Assembly: GCA_009746045.1 (NCBI GenBank)
Contig: RPFO01000891.1
Span: 1 to 64,000, forward strand
Source: Mesostigma viride
Taxonomy: Eukaryota > Streptophyta > Mesostigmatophyceae > Mesostigmatales > Mesostigmataceae
Length of the DNA stretch: 64,000 nt
Direction of reading: 5' to 3'
Below the pieces are notes generated by a model that made no database searches, was not told where the DNA came from, and saw nothing but the letters and a program-made list of their open reading frames with translations. The translations under genes and the position numbers were made by a program. Positions within the stretch are counted from its first letter, which is position 1. Every line of letters starts with the position of its first letter. Below, in pieces: positions 1-11,680 of the stretch.

Positions 1-779
1 AAAAAAAGAGAGAGATGAGACGAGAATGAAGATACCCTGCACTACCGCCATCAGCAGCCAGCCACCGGGCGGCCAACGCATCCGGCTTGGGCAGGTCGGG
101 GGCGGCCCCAGGGACCTCCACGGGCCCACAACCGGGGCAAGACGCAGAGTGTCCTTCGGCAGCACGTCCCTGTTACCCACGGCGCTATGGTATTCGGACG
201 AGGAAGGGGAGGTCCCAGGGGCAGATGGCGAGTTCGATGACCTGGAAGGGACTAATGAGGCGGACGAGGGAACTGTCACGCAGGGCCCGCCCGTTGGTAC
301 TCCTAGCCCACGGACCAGACCAGGGGAGACCAGGAGCAGTGTCACCACCCGAGACGAGGAGACTCATACGCCGTCCAGCGCCCGGCGGCATCTCAACCAG
401 CGCCCACGGGTGCTTGACCAAAGCGCGGTCTCCTCGCCTGCGCCTGCTGGCAACCTCAACTTCAGCAGGGTGGCCTTGGATGACCGCGGGTACGAACACC
501 CTCATCCGTACAGGTGCGGCGGCACTCATGGTACGCCGCCAGATCCGGCTCTCTCCCCGGTCGCAGCCCCCCACCTTCGGCGATATCCCCACGTAGACGT
601 CGGTGGGCCCATCACCGCCGCGGTAAAGGCCCACCGATGCCCAATTTCAGAAATGTACCCAAGCTGCACGCGGACATGAAACCGCGCGAGGTAGAGGAAT
701 GGGGACGCATGTGGCGACAGCAGTATACCATCTGGCGCAATCACCACACTGGCAGCTGGCCACCAGCGATCTGATTCCG

Positions 780-1682
780 CTAGTGGTTAACTCTGTATGG
801 ACCCCTCGGTGGTGAGCATCTTGAACTGTGAGAGCATCGCGTCCAGTCATACCCGCAAACCTTAGAGGAGCTGATGGACCGGGTGCGTCGCAAGCTGGTG
901 CCCCCAGATGCTACACTCCACGAGCGGATCGCCTTCGCAAGCTGCGCCAGGGGACCACCCATATCGCGAGTTTCTGTCCAAGTTCGAGTCCAGCGCCGCC
1001 TATCTGGCTGACATGACCTGGTATGAGTACAAGATCAGGTTCATCGAGGCACTCTGTCTGACTGCAGGACGAGGTATTCAAGCACTACGCTGAGGTCCCG
1101 TGGGAGGAGTGGGACATCCTGAATATCCAGAGGTATCTCCTACAGGTGGCCGACGTAGTGGCTCGCGGGCGTGCACCCTCAGTGCGCCGTTTCTTCAGAC
1201 CAGCTCCCCCGCGACGGGTGAATCAGATGTACTCCACTGAGTTCGCCGGCGAGGAGGAGGACGAGTACCTCGACGACCCTGACGAGGGCTACACTGACCA
1301 TGGCGTCAACGCGATCGACGCTAGCAAGGCGCGCTGCTTCATGTGCAGCGAGGTGGGGCACCTCAAGCGCGACTGCCCCACCAAGCTCCGGGGCAAGAAC
1401 GCCAGTCGTGCATGGGCAGGAGAAGGGGCACCCAGTGTTCGTTTCTCCGGCCCGGCCTTCGGCAGCCGCCCCGACTCCTCCGGTCCTCGGGACCGACCCC
1501 GCAACGCGGGTGAGCGTGCGGCTCGCCTGCAGCACGCCAGACAGGTCCCGACGCAGTACCAGCAGCCGCGACCACGTACCGCGACCAGCTCTACCAAGGG
1601 CGTGTTGCGCGCGGTCAACGAGATTGAGGCGCGGCGACAGTCCTCCTCTTCCGGCCATACGCAGGCAGTGGCTGGCTACTAG
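780..1682 (+). pseudogene. Gag-like ORF with CCHC zinc knuckle, frameshifted
   Basis: The best-preserved part is an open frame at 1146-1682 with a CX2CX4HX4C knuckle (CFMCSEVGHLKRDC, bases 1335-1376), the nucleic-acid-binding motif of retrotransposon Gag nucleocapsids. An acidic linker precedes it and an Arg/Ser/Gln-rich basic tail follows. Upstream, capsid-like helical segments appear piecewise in three frames (ELMDRVRRKL near 870; REFLSKFESSAAYLADMTWY near 965; EVPWEEWDILNIQRYLLQVA near 1100), indicating at least two frameshifts. The open frame at 26-679 could be the N-terminal part but has no recognisable motif. Confidence 0.75.
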
Positions 1683-2019
1683 TATGACGACGAGGAGGGG
1701 GCTGACGAAGAGGAGGAGGGGGGGGAAGAAGGGCGGGTGGTCGGGCGAGGCGGCCTCCCCGTCCCAACCGCTCTCTCCTCGGAGAAGTAGCCCTGCCCAT
1801 GGGCTTGGGTCCCGGGGTAGGGATAGGATGAAAAATCAGATGGTAGCCCAGACGCGGAGTCAACTAGAGTAGAGGTAGACGTCAATAACGTGGCCGCAGA
1901 CGCGTCCACCAACCGGCGCGTGCATCGTGCATCTCAGGAGATTCGCGGCATCTGTTTCTTTTCAGCGGAGGGTTACTGGTCCCTCCCACCGTCCTTGATC
2001 CGTATTTGAAGGAGAAAAC

Positions 2020-4140
2020 GATCATGGACGTGAAGTTCCTGGTCGACACCCGCCTCCACGTCCTTCATCAACGAGGCCCTGGTGCGTCGGCTGGGCCTGG
2101 TACCCCGGCCTCACACCACGGCAGTCTATGTCACCTACTCAGACGGTCGGCGACACACAATCGCCGGGCCTAGCAGACATCAAGGGTGTGCTGCAGGGCA
2201 CGCCGGTGGACCTGGTGGCGACTATTGCGCCGCTGGGCGCTGCCGACATCATCATTGGAGTGGACTGGCTGGACAAGCAGGATGTGGACATCAGTGTGCG
2301 CCGGCGGGTAGTTTGGTTTCCGGATGGTTCATTCTGGTGCCCAGACAGCGAGTATAGGGCACAGGCCGCGGAGGTCCATAACATTACACACGAGCGCTCG
2401 GCGGACGGGCCTCGACCAGCGTCCCAGATCCTGATGAGTAGCAAGACGCTGGCGCGCCAGCTCCGGAAGGGCAAGGAGTACGCGATGTATCGCATAGACC
2501 TGGACAGCACTCAGGCTCTGCTTAACGAGATTGGTGCCGGATTCACACCGGACGAGCTGGCGCGGTTCAATGCCGTCCTGGAGAAGCGCACTGCCCTTTT
2601 CGCGGATCGCACCCCCCAGTTCCCTCCCAATCGATCGGTGTTACATCGTGTCCAGCTCCAGGAGGGTTCCGGGCCTACCGTGTCTCCCATGTACCGCATG
2701 GGCCCAGTCGAGCTGGTGGAGCTCAAGAAGATCCTCATTTCACTGCTCGACGCTGGGCTCATTGAACCCAGCAACAGCCCCTTCTCAGCGGGCGTGCTGC
2801 TCGTTCCCAAGCCAGGAGGCAAGTGGCGTCTGGTGACGGATTACCGGAAGCTGAACGCCATCACCGTCAAGTCCCGGTATCCTCTACCGCGGATCGACGA
2901 CATCTTCAACCGTGTCCAGGGGGCTACGTGTTTCACCGTCATCGACTGTGCGGACGGGTTTTGGCAGCTGCGCATCGCGCCAGAAGACTGCCACAAGACC
3001 GCGTTCGCTACGCCCTTCGGTCACTACCAGTTTCGGGTGGCGGCAATGGGGCTGTGTAATTCGCCTGCGTCCTTCCAGATGCTGATGAATGACATCCTCC
3101 GTCCGGTGATGGGCACAGCCCACTTGCCGCAGGTCTCCCAGGACCTGGCGGACCCGCAGAAGGGGGCGCGCCCGCCCTGGACCTACAAGCGCACGTGCGC
3201 GCTGGCGTATCTGGATGACATCCTGGTGTACTCCAAGACGTTCGAGGAGCACCTGGAGGATGTGGACGCCGTGCTGCAGATCATGGAGGACGAGCACCTT
3301 TCGGCGCGGAAGGCCAAGGTGCGCGCCGGTCGCTGCGTGCCGTTTCTGGGCCATACCCTGTCCGCGGACGGCATCGCGACCGACCCTGAGAAGATCGAGT
3401 CCGTCCAGCAATGGCCTGTCCCTACGGACGTGAAAGGGGTGCGCAGTTTCCTGGGATTGGCATCTTACTACCGACGGTTCATCCCGCGGTTTGCCACCAT
3501 CGCCGCCCCGATCAACGCTCTTCTCAAGAAGGGTACCCCGTTCCTTTGGGCTGAGCAGTGCCAACAGGCTTTCGAGGCGCTTAAGCGCCACCTCACCACA
3601 GCGCCAGTCCTTATCCTGCCGGATCCGGCCCTTCCTTTCGTCGTGGCTACGGACGCCAGCAAGGTGGCCATCGGGGGTGTCCTCCTGCAGGACCAAGGCA
3701 AGGGCCTTCAGCCCATCGAGTACATCTCACGCACAATGATTCCGGCGGAGCGGAATTACCCAGTGCATCAGCAGGAGCTCCTGGCAGTAGTCTACAGCTG
3801 CCACACGTGGCGTCATCATCTTCTGGGGGCCCAGTTTTCGGTGGCCATTAGTGAGCAGGGGGATCTCGACCCCCACCGCCTTGTGATCCACACCGACCAC
3901 CGGCCGCTCACCCACCTCCTGGTGCAGCCCAACCTGACGCCCCGCCAAGCGCGGTGGATGGAGTACTTGTCACAGTTTGCGCCGTTCAAGATCCAATATG
4001 TCAAGGGCGCGGACAACCGGTGTTGCCAGACGCCCTCTCGCGACGGGCGGACTATATTGGTTCTACGAGGACATGGATGTGCTTCATACCACTTGCGTAC
4101 CCGTGGCCGCCCCGGGGACCGCCTACGGCGTGGAGCCATT
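2020..4140 (+). pseudogene. Ty3/gypsy pol: protease, reverse transcriptase, RNase H (frameshifted)
   Basis: The aspartic protease region near 2035-2130 reads VDT and then changes frame at the active-site triad; the conserved continuation is in another frame. From 2128 one frame stays open through the RT. Visible RT motifs are LVTDYRKLNAITV, FTVIDCADGFWQLRI, AMGLCNSPASFQ and the catalytic YLDDILVYS box (near 3208). RNase H follows, with ATDASKVAIGGVLL near 3647 and IHTDHRPLTHLL near 3888. After GADN at about 4015 the frame shifts again; the conserved LPDALSRRADY segment is one frame over. The open frame running on to 4452 past that point is fortuitous. Confidence 0.9.
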
Positions 4141-4202
4141 GCATTACCGAAAGAGGCAACATTCGTTTCCCTTGAAAATTCAAGTACAACGGACGGCGCG
4201 CA

Positions 4203-4592
4203 AATTTTAGCATGCATACGGACTGATCCAGGACCGGATCGACCAAACCCGATCTGCCCAAATCTGCCCAAATCTTTCACTTCACGAGTCACTACCGGAT
4301 CTGTACGGCAACTGCGGGCCGACTTCCTGATTCCGTGGACTCCGAGCATAGAACCTTTTCTAGACGGGAGTAGTTTTTGGACTCGGATCTACACCAACGG
4401 TCGTGGCAAAACTCGCTGGCATGAAAATAGAAACTTTGCTGGCATTAGGTAGCTGGAAAATACGGCGCTGCAATTAGGCATAATGCATTGTGAACATTTT
4501 CTCGTAACTAACCTGCCGCTCATCACGCATTTTTTAGTGGTCATAATTTACATTTTACACTAGCTAGTACACTTGCTGCAGGGCATACGATA
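4203..4592. other. Spacer between retrotransposon fragment and BAH-domain gene
   Basis: No coding similarity or repeat is recognised. This stretch should hold the promoter and 5' UTR of the gene starting at 4593, but no clear TATA box is seen. Confidence 0.4.
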
Positions 4593-7500
4593 ATGGCGTC
4601 ACGGAATGCTGTTTCAGTTTACGCGAGCACTAGTTTCTGTAGGCACATTCCGCCTGCGCCTACCCAGCAGCCGGCCAAGCTCAAAATGAGCAAAAATGCC
4701 GCTGCCGGCGCAGTGGATGGCGCGGCATTTTGGTTTCCAGGATCCCGCGTAGATTCCAGAGCTAATAACACGATAGTGCACTCTTTGCGAAGGAATAGCG
4801 AGGGGGAAATGCTAGCTATTTCCCCAGGGTCGGTAGTGCAGGTCCGAAGCGAGGATCCGGGCAACAAGCCCTTTTTTCTGGAGGTAGTGTGCATAGTAAA
4901 GCCAGGTGAGGCAATAGACCCGAGATGGGCAGTGGCAGGAAACGTAGACAACACGAACGAAGTCGTGTTGTGCGGCTATTGGTTGTGGCGCGACGATGAA
5001 CTGCCTGAGCACCTGGCGCAGGCAGTTCACTGGTCGAGAACTGTAATCGAGCTAATCGCCAGCGAAAACTGCGCAGCCGTTCCAGTGTCGGCGGTGCAAG
5101 ACATCGTCTCCGTGCAGGCCTACTGGCAGGCGGACTTTTTCAGCTGGGCGGACTACACCGTACAGGTACTTTCTGTTTATAATGTCCTCTCTATATTGCA
5201 TGCATTTGATGCGGCTGGCTGCGATGCCTCATTCGCTTTACTGCTGTAGGTGACAGAAAAGTCATAAAGCTTGCTGCCTTGGTGTTCAGAGAGCATATTT
5301 TGTCTGTGTATCTGCTTCTTTTTTTTTTCCCTCTGTAATCTTTGGTTGTCTACCCTTTTTAATCCTGGTGGTTGGGTGGTTGGTTAGTTGGGTGGGTGGG
5401 TGGGTGGGTGCGTGGGTGGGTGGGTGGGTGGGTGGGTGGGTGGGTGGGTGGGTGGGTGGGTGGGTGGGTGGGTGGGTGGGTGGGTGGGTGGTGGGTGGGT
5501 GGGTGGGTGGGTGGGTGGGTGGGTGGGTGGGTGGGTGGGTGGGTGGGTGGGTGGGTGGGTGGGTGGGTGGGTGGGTGGGTGGGTGGGTGGGTGGGTGGGT
5601 GGGTGGGTGGGTGGGTGGGTGGGTGGGTGGGTGGGTGGGTGGGTGGGTGGGTGGGTGGGTGGGTGGGTGGGTGGGTGCGTGGGTGCGTGGGTGGGTGGGT
5701 GGGTGGGTGGGTGGGTGGGTGGGTGGGTGGGTGGTGGTGGGTGGTGGGTGGGTGGGTGGTGGTGGTGGGTGGGTGGGTGGGTGGGTGGGTGGGTGGGTGG
5801 GTGGGTGGGTGGGTGGGTGGGTGGGTGGGTGGGTGGGTGCGTGGGTGGGTGCAGGTGGGTGGGTGGGTGGGTGGGTGGGTGGGTGGGTGGGTGGGTGGGT
5901 GGGTGGGTGGGTGGGTGGGTGGGTGGGTGGGTGGGTGGGTGGGTGGTGGGTGGGTGGGTGGGTGCGTGGGTGCGTGGGTGGGTGGGTGGGTGGGTGGGTG
6001 GGTGGGTGGGTGGGTGGGTGGGTGGGTGGGTGGGTGGGTGGGTGGGTGGGTGGGTGGGTGGGTGCATGGGTGGGTGCATGGGTGGGTGGGTGGGTGGGTG
6101 GGTGGGTGGGTGGGTGGGTGCGTGGGTGTGTGGGTGCGTGGGTGGGTGGGTGGGTGGGTGGGTGGGTGGGTGGGTGGGTGGGTGGGTGGGTGGGTGGGTG
6201 GGTGGGTGGGTGGGTGGGTGGGTGGGTGGGTGGGTGGGTGGGTGGGTGGGTGGGTGGGTGGGTGGGTGGGTGGGTGGGTGGGTGGGTGGGTGGGTGCGTG
6301 GGTGCGTGGGTGCGTGGGTGGGTGGGTGGGTGGGTGGGTGGGTGGGTGGGTGGGTGGGTGGGTGGGTGGGTGGGTGGGTGGGTGGGTGCATGGGTGGGTG
6401 GGTGGGTGGGTGGGTGGGTGGGTGGGTGGGTGGGTGGGTGGGTGGGTGGGTGGGTGGGTGGGTGGGTGGGTGGGTGGGTGGGTGGGTGGGTGGGTGGGTG
6501 GGTGGGTGGGTGGGTGGGTGGGTGGGTGGGTGGGTGGTGGGTGGGTGGGTGGGTGGTGGGTGGGTGGGTGGGTGGGTGGGTGGGTGCGTGGGTGGGTGCG
6601 TGGGTGCGTGGGTGCGTGGGTGGGTGGGTGGGTGGGTGGGTGGGTGGGTGGGTGGGTGGGTGGGCGGGTGGGTGGGTGGGTGGGTGCGTGGGTGGGTGGG
6701 TGGGTGGGTGGGTGGGTGGGTGGGTGGGTGGGTGGGTGGGTGGGTGGGTGGGTGGGTGGGTGGGTGGGTGGGTGGGTGGGTGGGTGGGTGGGTGGGTGGG
6801 TGGGTGGGTGGGTGGGTGGTGGGTGGGTGGGTGGGTGGGTGGGTGGGTGGGTGGGTGGGTGGGTGGTGGGTGGGTGGGTGGGTGGGTGGGTGGGTGGTGG
6901 GGTGGGTGGGTGGGTGGGTGGGTGGGTGGGTGGGTGGGTGGGTGGGTGGGTGGGTGGGTGGGTGGTGGGTGGGTGGGTGGGTGGGTGGGTGGGTGGGTGG
7001 GTGGGTGGGTGGGTGGGTGGTGGGTGCGTGGGTGCGTGGGTGGTGGGTGGGTGGGTGGGTGGGTGGGTGGGTGGGTGGGTGGGTGGTGGGTGGGTGGGTG
7101 GGTGGGTGGGTGGGTGGGTGGGTGGGTGGGTGGGTGGGTGGGTGGGTGGTGGGTGGGTGGGTGCGTGGGTGGGTGGGTGGGTGGGTGGGTGGGTGGGTGG
7201 GTGGGTGGGTGGGTGGGTGGGTGGGTGGGTGGGTGGGTGGGTGGTGGGTGGGTGGGTGGGTGGGTGGGTGGGTGGGGGTGGGTGCGTGGGTGGGTGGGTG
7301 CGTGGGTGGGTGGGTGGGTGGGTGGGTGGGTGGGTGGGTGGGCGGGTGGGTGGGTGGGTGGGTGCGTGGGTGGGTGGGTGGGTGGGTGGGTGGGTGGTGG
7401 TGGGTGGGTGGGTGGGTGGGTGGGTGGGTGGGTGGGTGGGGGTGGGTGGGTGGGTGGGTGGGTGGGTGGGTGGGTGGGTGGGTGGGTGGTGGGTGGGTGG

Positions 7501-8834
7501 GTGGGTGGGTGGGTGGGTGGGTGGGTGGGTGGGTGGGTGGGTGGTGGGTGGGTGGGTGGGTGGGTGGGTGGGTGGGTGGGTGGGTGGGTGGGTGGGTGGG
7601 TGGGTGGGTGGGTGGGGGTGGTGGGTGGGTGGGTGGGTGGGTGGGTGGGTGGGTGGGTGGGTGGGTTGCTGTATACTCACTATTGTTATGGTTGCTAGAG
7701 AGTTGTCACTTATATACCATTGTTTACTTGCATGTTTGCTTGCTCATGCTCCTGCCTACCATATCATGTGCACTTACTTCACAGTTCTTCTACTCCAAGG
7801 AGAACGCCTGCCTACAGCGCGTGCGGGGACCGGCCAAGATGAAGGAGCTCAAGGCGGCCTTTCAGGCGCGCAACGAGGTGCTCATGGCTGGCTGCAGCGA
7901 GCCCACCCGACGCACCCTGAACCAGTCCCAAGCAGCGGCTTTCAGGCCGGTGGCGCAGAAGAAGTGGGGACCCAAGCAGTCAACCCAGGACCCAAGCGTC
8001 AAGGGCTACGTCCAGTTCCCCACCTCGCCGGTCATGATGAGCGCGTGGCCGCGCAGCATCCTCAAGCGGTTCAAGGCGGAGTCAGATGGCACCACCTTGA
8101 AAGTAAGTAACTGTTTACAGTTTTGTTGAGTTGCACAAATGCAATACATTGCATGACACGAATGGAAACATGTGTTAAATTAACATCATTGAAACTGCCT
8201 ACTACTATACCCTCCATGGGGATTTCCTGGCGATCGCAGGCAGTGTTCGAGTCCCCCACCCACGACGCGGCAAAGCCTCTGGCAGAGGTCCTCGGCCGTC
8301 TCTGGTGGGTACTCCGCTACGGCGGCGACGGCCACGTGGAGCTGCAGAGGGAGATCACGATCCTCTACGCACCTTTCAAGGCTCCACATTCCTTCAAGTA
8401 AGTGCAGGGATGATATAATTGGCATTGGTGAGCTCTTTGGTTGGTTGGGTGGGGGCAGGCGCGCACGCGCGTGCAGGTAGTTGGTTGGGTGGGGGCAGGC
8501 GCGCACGCGCGTGCAGGTAGTTGGTTGGGTGGGGGCAGGCGCGCACGCGCGTGCAGGTAGTTGGTTGGGTGGGGGCAGGCGCGCACGCGCGTGCAGGTAG
8601 TTGGTTGGGTGGGGGCAGGCGTGCGCGCGCATGGACTGTACTTGAGATGGTGCGGTTTCGTTGTGTACTCAATGTGCCCCTGCCCTATGGGATTGCTTCT
8701 TGTCTGGTTGCATGTTACATTTCTTAATGCCTCTATCCTGCATTCTTGTTTCTTTCCTTCTTGGCCCTCGCAGGCTGAAGGCGGCGGGTGCGACAGCCCG
8801 GAATGTGACTGCCCATGTTCTTTGGCACAGATGA
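4593..8834 (+). CDS. Probable BAH-domain protein, four exons
   Basis: Proposed exons are 4593-5165, 7785-8102, 8240-8397 and 8774-8834 (TGA), encoding 369 aa. All junctions are GT/AG and the phases (0, 0, 2) close. Residues about 78-195 look like a BAH domain: PGSVVQVRSEDPGNKPFFLE opens like the usual strand pattern, then VVLCGYWLWRDDELPEHL and a conserved AVPVSAVQDIVSV segment. BAH modules bind nucleosomes or modified histones. The region after the domain (SKENACLQRVRG onward) is basic and unrecognised. The start is the first ATG of the open exon (ATAATGG context). A TGTAA poly(A)-like element lies at 8970-8974. The BAH call is by eye; exon structure is better supported than function. The first intron is 2619 bp, nearly all GGGT repeat. 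Confidence 0.65.
5390..7666 (+). repeat. GGGT tetranucleotide array (about 2.28 kb) inside intron 1
   Basis: Nearly uninterrupted GGGT units, about 570 copies, with scattered GCGT, GCAT, GGCGG and shortened GGT units. The array fills most of the first intron (5166-7784) of the BAH-domain gene, and the G-rich strand is the sense strand, so the pre-mRNA would be G-rich. Long open frames on both strands (Gly/Trp/Val or Pro/Thr/His repeats) are artefacts of the 4-bp unit. Confidence 0.98.
8438..8637 (+). repeat. 40-bp minisatellite, five copies, in intron 3
   Basis: Five head-to-tail copies of a 40-bp unit containing TTGGTTGGGTGGGGGCAGGC followed by an alternating GC/CA tract (GCGCACGCGCGTGCAG). 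The last copy is diverged. It lies in the third intron (8398-8773) of the BAH-domain gene. The GC/CA tract is an alternating purine-pyrimidine run. Confidence 0.95.
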
Positions 8835-8969
8835 TGACGTGGCAGAGCATTTTCCTTTGACGCAAGCATGTTGCACAATGTGGGTGCCATCACACATGCA
8901 GAATGAGTTCTGTAGATCCTTGTGAGATGTGCAGAATGGTGCGTCTTCCATGAGATATGCACGTTCTTG

Positions 8970-8974
8970 TGTAA
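8970..8974 (+). promoter_or_regulatory. TGTAA poly(A)-type signal of the BAH-domain gene
   Basis: TGTAA lies 136 bases after the predicted stop. It matches the polyadenylation element used in many green algae, but a 5-mer alone is weak evidence. Confidence 0.4.
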
Positions 8975-9289
8975 TATCCAGCGTAGCTGCTCGATCTCCA
9001 AACTGGTTAAGATACACAGCTACAAAGTGGGAATGTATGCCAAGAAGTACCATCCTTTAGCATGTGATGCAGTAAGGCTGCATCTCCTACTTCTTACATT
9101 TTATTGCAATATCATTTCATATTTTGTTTAATGAAATTTTGTTTAATGAAAGATACAAAGAATTCTACCATTAATAGAATTTGCCACCCATGCTTGGAAC
9201 TATTGAATAAACAATTGCATTCGAGTAATCTGGCCTGGATAAGGCGTCTTGCAGCCAATCTTCCTCATTACGGCATCAGCGTCTGGGCC

Positions 9290-10888
9290 TGCGCCCCTGG
9301 CCATGTCCACCCCCCCCAAACGATGGACCTGCAAGCCCCCACTTTGCACACATAATGGACTAGTGCGGGGGAAGCCTCCTCCCAAGTTTCAGCCCAATCC
9401 AAGCTCGTTTGCATATTTTAGGACCATGGCCCACCCCTAACGGTGGGCACGTGCTAGCGCGCGCAAGGGACCATGGCACCCCCTGGCCATGTCCACCCCC
9501 CCCAAACGATGGACCTGCAAGCCCCCACTTTGCACACATAATGGACTAGTGCGGGGGAAGCCTCCTCCCAAGTTTCAGCCCAATCCAAGCTCGTTTGCAT
9601 ATTTTAGGACCATGGCCCACCCCTAACGGTGGGCACGTGCTAGCGCGCGCAAGGGACCATGGCACCCCCTGGCCAAGTCCACCCCCCCAAACGATGGACC
9701 TGCAAGCCCCCACTTTGCACACATAATGGACTAGTGTGGGGGAAGCCTCCTCCCAAGTTTCAGCCCAATCCAAGCTCGTTTGCATATTTTAGGACCATGG
9801 CCCACCCCTAACGGTGGGCACGTGCTAGCGCGCGCAAGGGACCATGGCACCCCCTTGCCATGTCCACCCCCCCAAACGATGGACCTGCAAGCCCCCACTT
9901 TGCACACATAATGGACTAGTGTGGGGGAAGCCTCCTCCCAAGTTTCAGCCCAATCCAAGCTCGTTTGCATATTTTAGGACCATGGCCCACCCCTAACGGT
10001 GGGCACGTGCTAGCGCGCGCAAGGGACCATGGCACCCCCTGGCCAAGTCCACCCCCCCCAAACGATGGACCTGCAAGCCCCCACTTTGCACACATAATGG
10101 ACTAGTGCGGGGGAAGCCTCCTCCCAAGTTTCAGCCCAATCCAAGCTCGTTTGCATATTTTAGGACCATGGCCCACCCCTAACGGTGGGCACGTGCTAGC
10201 GCGCGCAAGGGACCATGGCACCCCCTGGCCATGTCCACCCCCCCAAACGATGGACCTGCAAGCCCCCACTTTGCACACATAATGGACTAGTGTGGGGGAA
10301 GCCTCCTCCCAAGTTTCAGCCCAATCCAAGCTCGTTTGCATATTTTAGGACCATGGCCCACCCCTAACGGTGGGCACGTGCTAGCGCGCGCAAGGGACCA
10401 TGGCACCCCCTGGCCAAGTCCACCCCCCCCAAACGATGGACCTGCAAGCCCCCACTTTGCACGCATAATGTACTAGTATGGGGGAAGCCTCCTCCCAAGT
10501 TTCAGCCCAATCCAAGCTCGTTTGCATATTTTAGGACCATGGCCCACCCCTAACGGTGGGCACGTGCTAGCGCGCGCAAGGGACCATGGCACCCCTGGCC
10601 ATGTCCACCCCCCCAAACGATGGACCTGCAAGCCCCCACTTTGCACACATAATGGACTAGTGTGGGGGAAGCCTCCTCCCAAGTTTCAGCCCAATCCAAG
10701 CTCGTTTGCATATTTTAGGACCATGGCCCACCCCTAACGGTGGGCACGTGCTAGCGCGCGCAAGGGACCATGGCACCCCCTGGCCATGTCCACCCCCCCA
10801 AACGATGGACCTGCAAGCCCCCACTTTGCACACATAATGGACTAGTATGGGGGAAGCCTCCTCCCAAGTTTCAGCCCAATCCAAGCTC
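9290..10888 (+). repeat. 185-bp satellite, about 8.6 tandem copies
   Basis: Monomers of 185-186 bp run head to tail. Each carries the blocks CCCAAACGATGGACCTGCAA, TGCACACATAATGGACTAGT, CAAGCTCGTTTGCATATTTT and CTAACGGTGGGCACGTGCTA. Copies differ by only a few substitutions and C-run length changes, implying recent expansion. The array starts about 460 bp after the BAH-domain gene and the last monomer breaks directly into a GGGA array. Short minus-strand open frames repeat with the same period and are not genes. Confidence 0.97.
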
Positions 10889-11150
10889 GGGAGGGAGCTC
10901 GGGAGGGAGGGAGGGAGGGAGCTCGGGAGGGAGGGAGGGAGGGAGGGAGGGAGCTCGGGAGGGAGGGAGGGAGGGAGGGAGGGAGGGAGGGAGGAGGGAG
11001 GGAGGGAGGGAGGGAGGGAGGGAGGGGGAGGGAGGGAGGGAGGGAGGGAGGGAGGGAGGGAGGGAGGGAGGGAGGGAGCTCGGGAGGGAGGGAGGGAGGG
11101 AGGGAGGGAGGCAGGGAGGGAGGGAGGGAGGGAGCTCGGGAGGGAGGCCA
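10884..11150 (+). repeat. GGGA array with GAGCTC interruptions
   Basis: A run of GGGA units broken at intervals by GAGCTCGGGA. It is fused directly to the truncated last 185-bp monomer at its CAAGCTCG motif, so the interruption sequence may derive from that monomer. Confidence 0.95.
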
Positions 11151-11680
11151 GCACGGTCTCGAATGCAGTGCCATCAGCAATGTCGCGAAGCAAGTCGGCG
11201 ATGCAATTATCGATGCATGGGTTTCACCCCGCGCATGTAGACATCTCTAGCGTGTATAACATCCTCAGGATTAAACGCTTCGCCGGGCTGGCCAGCTTAT
11301 GGTCAATGCAAGTGCTTGTCGCTCCCTACCAGCACCTACAATTCAACAGGCTTCCGGAATCGAACACGAAAAGGCTGCAGGCTATGCGTTTAAATCAAAA
11401 TTAATATCACAAACACTTAATGTATGAACTCCGCAGTCAGATTTTTATTTGAAGAAGCGACCAAAAGTGTGTCGTCGTGCAATATGCGTCCTGCAAGGCC
11501 GCGAGTCCCTAGCCTAATTCGAAATTCCAAACCATTCCATTGGCTCGTTTGAATTGCTCGCCAAAATTCCAGCAAAAAGCAAGCATTCGATTCTGTTCTA
11601 CGGAGGCCGCATCTTGAACTTGAAAATGGGTTGATTTGCCGTCTTGTTCGTAAGTATCCCAGACCGCCATGGCTTGCCGA
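11151..11680. other. Unannotated spacer
   Basis: Moderate GC sequence without a recognised gene or repeat. It ends at the TTAA tail of the minus-strand LINE-like element. Confidence 0.4.

Larger units (their letters stand above)
26..4200 (+). mobile_element. Decayed 5' part of a Ty3/gypsy LTR retrotransposon (gag, protease, RT, RNase H)
   Basis: Gag zinc knuckle, protease, reverse transcriptase and RNase H lie in the canonical order on the plus strand. No LTR or primer-binding site is visible upstream, so the 5' end is outside the window or lost. Similarity stops in the linker after RNase H near 4.14-4.2 kb and no integrase follows. Several frameshifts show it is no longer functional. A second piece of a similar element, starting in the same linker, lies at 13.7-20.26 kb in the same orientation. 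Confidence 0.9.

Noticed and set aside
5359-8129. Open frames of 770-913 codons (Gly/Trp/Val or Pro/Thr/His repeats)
   Set aside because: They are the translation of the GGGT array on both strands; only the segment after 7785 is a real exon.
9290-10888. CRISPR-like regular repeats
   Set aside because: Whole 185-bp monomers repeat with no unique spacers, in eukaryotic DNA.
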